Assembly: GCA_024698065.1 (NCBI GenBank)
Contig: JAILRR010000048.1
Span: forward strand, 1-28,304
DNA length: 28,304 bases
Source: Bacilli bacterium
GTDB taxonomy: Bacteria; Bacillota_I; Bacilli_A; RFN20; CAG-826
Direction of reading: 5' to 3'
Shown: positions 24,852 through 28,304 of the stretch, piece by piece
How positions within the stretch are numbered: the stretch's first letter is position 1
Layout of the letters: each line of letters opens with the position of its first letter
Program-made: the position numbers and the translations under genes
Notes under the pieces: model-generated
What the model saw: the letters and a program-made list of their open reading frames with translations, nothing else
Told to the model about the DNA's origin: nothing
Databases searched by the model: none

Positions 24852-25555
24852 TAGCCGGTTTCGCGCGTGTACCTTCTCGCTAAAAGGTTGTTGACGAGGA
24901 TGATGGTAAAATCCATCAAGACAATAATTCCGAAGAGAGTGAGGATGGAGATGAAAACGCCTGCCCAGCCATTTCCTGCCGAGAAAGCGTCAGGAAGATA
25001 AGAAGACATGAGGAAGGTGTTTGGATCAAAGACGAGAGTGGAATAAGTGGATCCACTCACGAGGAGCTTTCTCATAAGCGAGAAAAGGAAATAGAAAATC
25101 GGAATGAAGAGCGGGAACATCCCATAAGACCATTTCACCGTGCCTTTTTCGCCAAAGAGAATCCAATCAAGGACGATGGCGAGAGGGAAGGCGATGAAAG
25201 AGAGGAACGAATAGAGGAAGGTATCCGCCTTCATGTAATCGATCATGGAGAAATAACAATAGAATGGGTGGGTAACGGCCAATGAAGCGAGCAAGACGAG
25301 CGCGCCATGGAAAAGGAATGGGACGACGCCAGGGGCGATTGTATTCCTCTTTTCCTTCATGCCAATGGCATTAGCGATGATCTCGGCCAAAATGATGACA
25401 AGCGCGAAAATGGTGACAATCGTCGCGTAATTGCCAAAGCCACCCCAAAAATTATTGACGGCGTTTGTGGCGAACTGGACGACGACAGTCCATAGGCCGA
25501 GGCTGAAGATGACAATACGATAAATAAGGGCAATGAGTCTGTCTCTAATAACCAT
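24848..25555 (-). CDS. Polytopic membrane protein, Pr6Pr / FAR-17a-like
   Basis: A 235-residue protein with about six membrane helices. The order of helices with AIVLDWILFGEKG in the middle, followed by a loop with FDPNTF and a last pair of helices, resembles the Pr6Pr family of bacterial membrane proteins, distantly like eukaryotic AIG1/FAR-17a lipid hydrolases. Function is not established and I cannot point to catalytic residues with confidence. The ATG at 25555 has no ribosome site; an AT-rich AAATAT lies six bases upstream. The same spot carries TATATTTTGCT, the half-site of the 20-bp palindrome found upstream of the GT8-PlsC gene. It ends against the gene at 24471. Confidence 0.6.
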   Translation of the reverse strand: MVIRDRLIALIYRIVIFSLGLWTVVVQFATNAVNNFWGGFGNYATIVTIFALVIILAEIIANAIGMKEKRNTIAPGVVPFLFHGALVLLASLAVTHPFYCYFSMIDYMKADTFLYSFLSFIAFPLAIVLDWILFGEKGTVKWSYGMFPLFIPIFYFLFSLMRKLLVSGSTYSTLVFDPNTFLMSSYLPDAFSAGNGWAGVFISILTLFGIIVLMDFTIILVNNLLARRYTRETGY

Positions 25556-25672
25556 GGGGCTATATTTTGCTCTTTTTCCTTCTCTTTTTAAAGAGGGTGA
25601 GTCTAACTAGGCGGATAAATGCCTCTTTTCCCTTAACTCAAAAGATTATCCAAAAGTCAGTGAATTTCGTCC

Positions 25673-25701
25673 TTGCTAAGGATAAGCAATGTGGCTAAAC
25701 T
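25673..25701 (+). promoter_or_regulatory. tRNA-His promoter
   Basis: TTGCTA (25673-25678), 17 bases, TAAACT (25696-25701), placing the start a few bases before the mature tRNA 5' end at 25712. The stretch 25556-25672 holds only a weak AGGC / GCCT hairpin near 25610 and nothing else I can name. Confidence 0.5.
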
Positions 25702-25711
25702 AATACGGCAC

Positions 25712-25789
25712 GGCGGAATTGGTGAAGTGGTCTAACACAACCGGCTGTGAACCGGTCATTCGGGAGTTCAAATCTCCTATTCCGCCCCA
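25712..25789 (+). tRNA. tRNA-His (GTG)
   Basis: Cloverleaf read by eye. The acceptor is an eight-pair stem GGCGGAAT / ATTCCGCC, with the extra G(-1):C73 pair diagnostic of tRNA-His, and CCA is encoded. The anticodon arm is ACCGG-CTGTGAA-CCGGT, giving anticodon GTG. The T arm is GGGAG-TTCAAAT-CTCCT. It has its own promoter and an intrinsic terminator. Confidence 0.96.
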
Positions 25790-25804
25790 TTACTTCACAA
25801 AATC

Positions 25805-25833
25805 AATGAGCGAAAATACCGCTCATTTTTTTT
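25805..25833 (+). terminator. Intrinsic terminator of tRNA-His
   Basis: Perfect 8-bp stem AATGAGCG / CGCTCATT with a seven-base loop and a run of T residues. Confidence 0.92.
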
Positions 25834-25858
25834 GTATATTTATCTAAAAGATATACAA
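25832..25858. promoter_or_regulatory. Dyad TTGTATAT-N11-ATATACAA, candidate operator
   Basis: Perfect 8-base arms separated by 11 bases, upstream of the small ORF at 25927. The left arm overlaps the T-run of the tRNA terminator. Confidence 0.35.
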
Positions 25859-25926
25859 GTGTTTCGAATGCGTGGCACTTTTTTGCTTGCAGAAACGTAT
25901 AGTTTTTGTGACTACGGAGGTGCCAT

Positions 25927-26136
25927 ATGAAAAAGCCAACATTGTCACTCACCGCCCTTTTATGTTTGGGCGGAATCGGAACAAGCCAGAAAGTCTTTAC
26001 CGAGCCAGTAATTCAGGAGCCGCTTGATCTTCGTCATCAAGAAAAAGAGAGAGAAGGAGAAAGAGGAAACCAAAACGGTGAAAGCCAACTAATCAAACAC
26101 CATGACCGTCTCTCAAACTGGGAGACGGTTTTTTAG
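25927..26136 (+). CDS. Small putative exported protein, reading frame runs through its terminator
   Basis: A 69-codon frame with a good ribosome site (GGAGG seven bases before ATG) and a signal-like N-terminus, MKKPTLSLTALLCLGGIGTS. After residue about 35 it becomes a charged Glu/Lys/Arg-rich tract and then reads straight through the terminator hairpin, stopping at a TAG in the T-run. In the +1-shifted frame the same purine-rich tract reads KEKEETKTVKAN and stops at a TAA before the hairpin, so an indel or a decayed gene is possible. No homologue is recognised. It has its own likely -10 (TATAGT near 25899). Confidence 0.45.
   Translation: MKKPTLSLTALLCLGGIGTSQKVFTEPVIQEPLDLRHQEKEREGERGNQNGESQLIKHHDRLSNWETVF
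26105..26134 (+). terminator. Intrinsic terminator
   Basis: Ten-pair stem ACCGTCTCTC / GGGAGACGGT (one G-U pair) with a five-base loop, followed by TTTTTT. It lies inside the last codons of the small ORF at 25927. Confidence 0.88.
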
Positions 26137-26162
26137 CGTCTAACAACAAAAAGAAAGACGAT

Positions 26163-26177
26163 TCATATAAAATATGA
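26163..26177. promoter_or_regulatory. Dyad TCATAT-AAA-ATATGA at the D-LDH promoter
   Basis: Perfect six-base arms around AAA. It contains a -10-like TATAAA (26166-26171) and lies about 16 bases before the start codon, so a protein bound here would block transcription. No good -35 is visible. Confidence 0.4.
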
Positions 26178-26192
26178 CCGGAGGAAAAAACT

Positions 26193-27233
26193 ATGAAAAG
26201 AATTGCAGTATTCGATTCCAAAAAATATGACGAATCATCCTTCGCCCCATATCTCAAACAATATGAGTTTGCCTTCTTCAAAGACAAGCTTTCCTTACAT
26301 ACAGTCATTCTCGCCAAAGGCTTCGACGCCGTCATGTGCTTCGTCAATGACGACCTAAGCAAAGACGTGCTCGATAAACTATCTGAATTTGGCATCCATG
26401 CCGTCTTCCTTAGATGCGCCGGCTATAACAACGTCGATCTTGCTGCCGCATATAAGAACAAGATCCATGTCGTGAGGGTTCCCGCGTATTCACCTTACGC
26501 TATCGCGGAACATGCCTTTGCCTTGCTTCTTTCCCTCAACAGGCACATTCATAAAGCCTATATCCGCTCAAGGGATTTCAATTTCAATCTCGATGGACTT
26601 ACTGGCTTTGACCTCCATGAGAAAACCGTCGGTGTCATTGGCACTGGCAAAATCGGCCGTGTCTTCATCGATATCGCTAAAGGCTTTGGGATGCATGTCA
26701 TCTGCTATGACCCATACCCAGTGAAAGATTCTGATTATGAATACGTTTCCTTGGATGACCTTTACACAAGAAGCGATGTCATTTCCCTTCATTGCCCATT
26801 GATTGAGGCAAATAGGCACATGATCGACAAGAAGGCCATCGAGAAGATGAAGAAAGGCGTTTTCATCATCAACACTTCTCGCGGAGGCCTAATCGATTCG
26901 AAAGCCCTTCTTGAAGGGCTCAAGGAAAAGAAGGTCGGAGCAGTGGGCCTCGATGTCTATGAAGAAGAAGCTAATCTCTTCTATAAAGACAATTCCCTAA
27001 AGATCATCAATGACGACGTTCTTTCTTTGCTCATTCAACTCCCGAACGTCATCATCACCTCTCACCAAGCCTATCTCACCCACGAGGCACTCGATAACAT
27101 CGCTAAGACGACGGTTCAGAATATGGATGAGTATTTCGGGGGTTCTTTCATCCAGAATGAGCTTTGCTACCATTGCGAGAAGAACAAAGATCCTCAGGCT
27201 TGTTATCACGCTAGAGCGAAAAGATGTTTCTAA
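26193..27233 (+). CDS. ldhA: D-lactate dehydrogenase with a cysteine-rich C-terminal tail
   Basis: An NAD-dependent D-2-hydroxyacid dehydrogenase reducing pyruvate to D-lactate to regenerate NAD+. The 346 residues include RCAGYNNVDL, YSPYAIAEHA, the dinucleotide motif GTGKIG (150-155) with Asp173 favouring NAD, and the catalytic Arg230 (TSRGG), Glu259 (LDVYEEE) and His291 (SHQAYLTHEAL). These point to the LdhA group rather than serine-pathway dehydrogenases. After the normal end near residue 322 comes an extra tail with Cys325, Cys328, Cys337 and Cys345 plus two His, possibly a metal or redox site; this is unusual for the family. The ATG has GGAGG nearby. It is a single gene with its own terminator; Rex control is plausible by function only. 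Confidence 0.9.
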   Translation: MKRIAVFDSKKYDESSFAPYLKQYEFAFFKDKLSLHTVILAKGFDAVMCFVNDDLSKDVLDKLSEFGIHAVFLRCAGYNNVDLAAAYKNKIHVVRVPAYSPYAIAEHAFALLLSLNRHIHKAYIRSRDFNFNLDGLTGFDLHEKTVGVIGTGKIGRVFIDIAKGFGMHVICYDPYPVKDSDYEYVSLDDLYTRSDVISLHCPLIEANRHMIDKKAIEKMKKGVFIINTSRGGLIDSKALLEGLKEKKVGAVGLDVYEEEANLFYKDNSLKIINDDVLSLLIQLPNVIITSHQAYLTHEALDNIAKTTVQNMDEYFGGSFIQNELCYHCEKNKDPQACYHARAKRCF

Positions 27234-27254
27234 ACCGCTTGAAGTCGAAGATTT

Positions 27255-27284
27255 AAAGGCGAGTTAACTCGCCTTTTTCTTTAT
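27255..27284 (+). terminator. Intrinsic terminator of the D-LDH gene
   Basis: Perfect stem AAAGGCGAG / CTCGCCTTT with loop TTAA, followed by TTCTTT. Confidence 0.92.
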
Positions 27285-27310
27285 GAGAAGCAAAAACTCT
27301 TTCCAATATG

Positions 27311-27330
27311 TTGACAAGTATGCTTGGCAA
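27311..27330. promoter_or_regulatory. Operator 1 of the XRE operon
   Basis: TTGACAAGTATGCTTGGCAA: eight-base arms TTGACAAG and CTTGGCAA (seven of eight pairs match) around TATG. Its first six bases are also the consensus -35 TTGACA of the promoter, so binding would exclude RNA polymerase. Confidence 0.7.
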
Positions 27331-27340
27331 GAATTATAGT
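27311..27340 (+). promoter_or_regulatory. Promoter of the XRE operon
   Basis: TTGACA (27311-27316) and TATAGT (27335-27340) with an 18-base spacer (or TTATAG at 17). It is the strongest promoter match in the window. The start of transcription should be near 27347, inside operator 2. Confidence 0.75.
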
Positions 27341-27344
27341 GTTG

Positions 27345-27364
27345 TTACCAAGTTGACTTGGCAA
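27345..27364. promoter_or_regulatory. Operator 2 of the XRE operon
   Basis: TTACCAAGTTGACTTGGCAA: arms TTACCAAG and CTTGGCAA (seven of eight match) around TTGA. The centre is 34 bp, just over three helical turns, from operator 1. It covers the expected transcription start and abuts the AAGGAGG ribosome site. Confidence 0.7.
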
Positions 27365-27378
27365 AAGGAGGACATCAT

Positions 27379-27705
27379 ATGGAAAAAGAAGAGATATTGA
27401 TGAAAGCCAAAAAAGAGAACAAAGGCAAGGATTTAGCCGAACTTGACATCACAAACAAAGCGACGAACCTCGCTTTCACGGTAGGAGGACTCTTTATCGT
27501 TGCCCTTCTAATCGTTGACTACGCTATCACCGGAACCTTCAAATATTTTGTCTTAGGTGGGCTTATGGTCATGCTCGTGGTCGCTTTCATTTATAAATAC
27601 GTCCGCTTGAGAAAGAGACATGAATTAGTCATTAGTATCATCTACATACTGGGATCTATGCTGTTCTTGACGCTTTGGATCCTTCAACTCCTCGGGAAGA
27701 TGTAA
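27379..27705 (+). CDS. Small membrane protein, DUF6442-like, partner of XRE regulator
   Basis: A 108-residue protein. The start is 27379, set by AAGGAGG at 27365-27371; the upstream TTG of the open frame lies in the operator. A polar N-terminus (MEKEEILMKAKKENKGKD) is followed by three membrane helices at about 31-50, 55-72 and 83-104, with basic loops. The N-terminal pattern is that of the DUF6442 small membrane proteins that often sit beside an XRE-type regulator in Bacillota; their job is unknown. The regulator gene follows after three bases. Regulation by the two operators directly upstream is strongly suggested. Confidence 0.72.
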   Translation: MEKEEILMKAKKENKGKDLAELDITNKATNLAFTVGGLFIVALLIVDYAITGTFKYFVLGGLMVMLVVAFIYKYVRLRKRHELVISIIYILGSMLFLTLWILQLLGKM

Positions 27706-27708
27706 GCC

Positions 27709-27915
27709 ATGGACGATTCATTGATTCTACACAATAATGTCGCAAATCTAAGGAAGGAGAAGGGCCTTTCCCAAAGTGGCCTAGCTGACCTTGTCGGCGT
27801 GAGCAGAAACACCATCAGCTCCATCGAGACAGGGCAATATCAACCGACGGCGAAACTCGCTCTCCTCTTATGCGTCGCTCTCGATAAGAAGTTCGAGGAT
27901 ATCTTCTATTTTTAA
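27709..27915 (+). CDS. XRE-family helix-turn-helix transcriptional regulator
   Basis: A 68-residue, single-domain Cro/CI-type regulator. The helix-turn-helix is VANLRKEKGLSQSGLADLVGVSRNTISSIETGQ, with the usual PTAKLALLLCVALDKKFEDIFYF end of the compact family that acts as a dimer. It is the second gene of the operon with the DUF6442-like membrane protein (three-base gap, weak ribosome site, probably coupled). The dyad-symmetric operators at 27311 and 27345 fit a dimeric repressor acting on its own promoter. A strong terminator follows eight bases after the stop. Confidence 0.93.
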   Translation: MDDSLILHNNVANLRKEKGLSQSGLADLVGVSRNTISSIETGQYQPTAKLALLLCVALDKKFEDIFYF

Positions 27916-27922
27916 GAAACCG

Positions 27923-27947
27923 GGTAGGGAAACCTACCTTTTTCTTT
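27923..27947 (+). terminator. Intrinsic terminator of the XRE operon
   Basis: Perfect stem GGTAGG / CCTACC closed by a GAAA tetraloop, followed by TTTTTCTTTT. Confidence 0.92.
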
Positions 27948-27952
27948 TCGAT

Positions 27953-28304
27953 GTGTCGTATCATATTCTTACGAATAAGGCCCGGTTACTAACATTCGTC
28001 TCTTCTTTTTCGACGCTTCTTTCTTCGTGCATTTTTAGCCAAAGGTTGCCGGATGACTATCCTTTCACTAGAGAGAAGATCAGTGGATTAGAACTATTCT
28101 CTGGTCTTGAAATCAGCCTCGACAGTAATTGAAAGACCGTAAAAGTTAGCTTCGACGGTTTTGAGTCTTCGGTCTCAAAGCTCGATAAGCTGACAGAAAG
28201 AACCGAATTCGATAGAGAAGTCAAAAACAAACTCGGCATTAAGAAGAGATATGAGACTGAATATTACTTCTTTGAAGTAAAACTGGACCAAACCGAAAAA
28301 GAGG
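27953..28304 (+). pseudogene. Putative lipoprotein interrupted by an in-frame TGA (3' end cut by window)
   Basis: From GTG 27953 the frame reads a clear lipoprotein signal: Lys9 and Arg11, a hydrophobic run and the lipobox LSSC with Cys26. It continues coherently as DDYPFTREKISGLELF to a TGA at 28130-28132, then stays open in the same frame (KTVKVSFDGFESSVSKLDKL and on) to the window end, 57 more codons. The matching style on both sides suggests one gene with a nonsense change, for example TGG to TGA, or a base error. TGA ends other genes here, so recoding is unlikely. There is no ribosome site before GTG; a TATCAT lies just downstream of it, so the true start is uncertain. The protein family is not recognised. 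Confidence 0.5.

Noticed and set aside
28130..28132. TGA read as tryptophan or selenocysteine
   Set aside because: TGA ends purD, the CrtO-like gene and the lipoprotein at 16588, TGG is used freely for Trp, and no other gene has an in-frame TGA.
1..28304. CRISPR arrays, insertion sequences, integrases, prophage genes or rRNA
   Set aside because: None are present: no regular spacer-repeat array, transposase or integrase motif, or rRNA-like sequence was found on either strand.

Overview
The window reads as a chromosomal segment of a low-to-moderate GC Gram-positive bacterium (Bacillota, perhaps an uncultured gut lineage of Bacilli near Erysipelotrichales or RF39; lineage is inference from style only). 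The signs are AGGAGG-type ribosome sites, a Rex-family redox regulator, a large single-chain PurL, a CrtO-like acyltransferase and an XRE/small-membrane-protein pair. Gene ends indicate the standard genetic code with TAA, TAG and TGA stops. I see no insertion sequence, phage module, CRISPR array or rRNA.

Bases 1-12943 are one long same-strand purine operon: purF (5' end outside the window), purM, purN, a PurO-type IMP cyclohydrolase, purB, a stand-alone AICAR transformylase, purD, purL and fhs, closed by an intrinsic terminator. The last two steps to IMP, normally fused in bacterial PurH, are split here: a transformylase-only protein works with an archaeal-type PurO cyclohydrolase. fhs supplies 10-formyl-THF for PurN and the transformylase, but carries a one-base frameshift.

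Bases 13000-20400 are rich in envelope and lipid genes: a lipase-like hydrolase, a GT8 glycosyltransferase fused to a PlsC acyltransferase followed by a CrtO-like membrane acyltransferase, a putative lipoprotein, a membrane GGDEF protein, and a PlsC/diacylglycerol-kinase pair on the minus strand. A GT4 glycosyltransferase at 21702 fits the same theme.

Bases 20400-28304 hold mostly single genes: a TPM-like membrane protein with a zinc ribbon, rex, a TrmH-type RNA methyltransferase, a possible BECR-fold protein, a Pr6Pr-like membrane protein, tRNA-His, a small secreted-type ORF, a D-lactate dehydrogenase with an unusual cysteine-rich tail, and an XRE regulator operon with two near-perfect 20-bp operators. 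The window ends inside a lipoprotein frame interrupted by an in-frame TGA.

The most noteworthy signals are the duplicated operator before the XRE operon, the GT8-PlsC fusion with its perfect palindrome, the divergent Rex with a repeated 15-mer at its promoter, the D-LDH cysteine tail, and several genes whose -10 box lies 6-7 nt before a start codon that lacks a ribosome site (likely leaderless mRNAs). I did not find a clearly novel multi-gene defence or mobile system.
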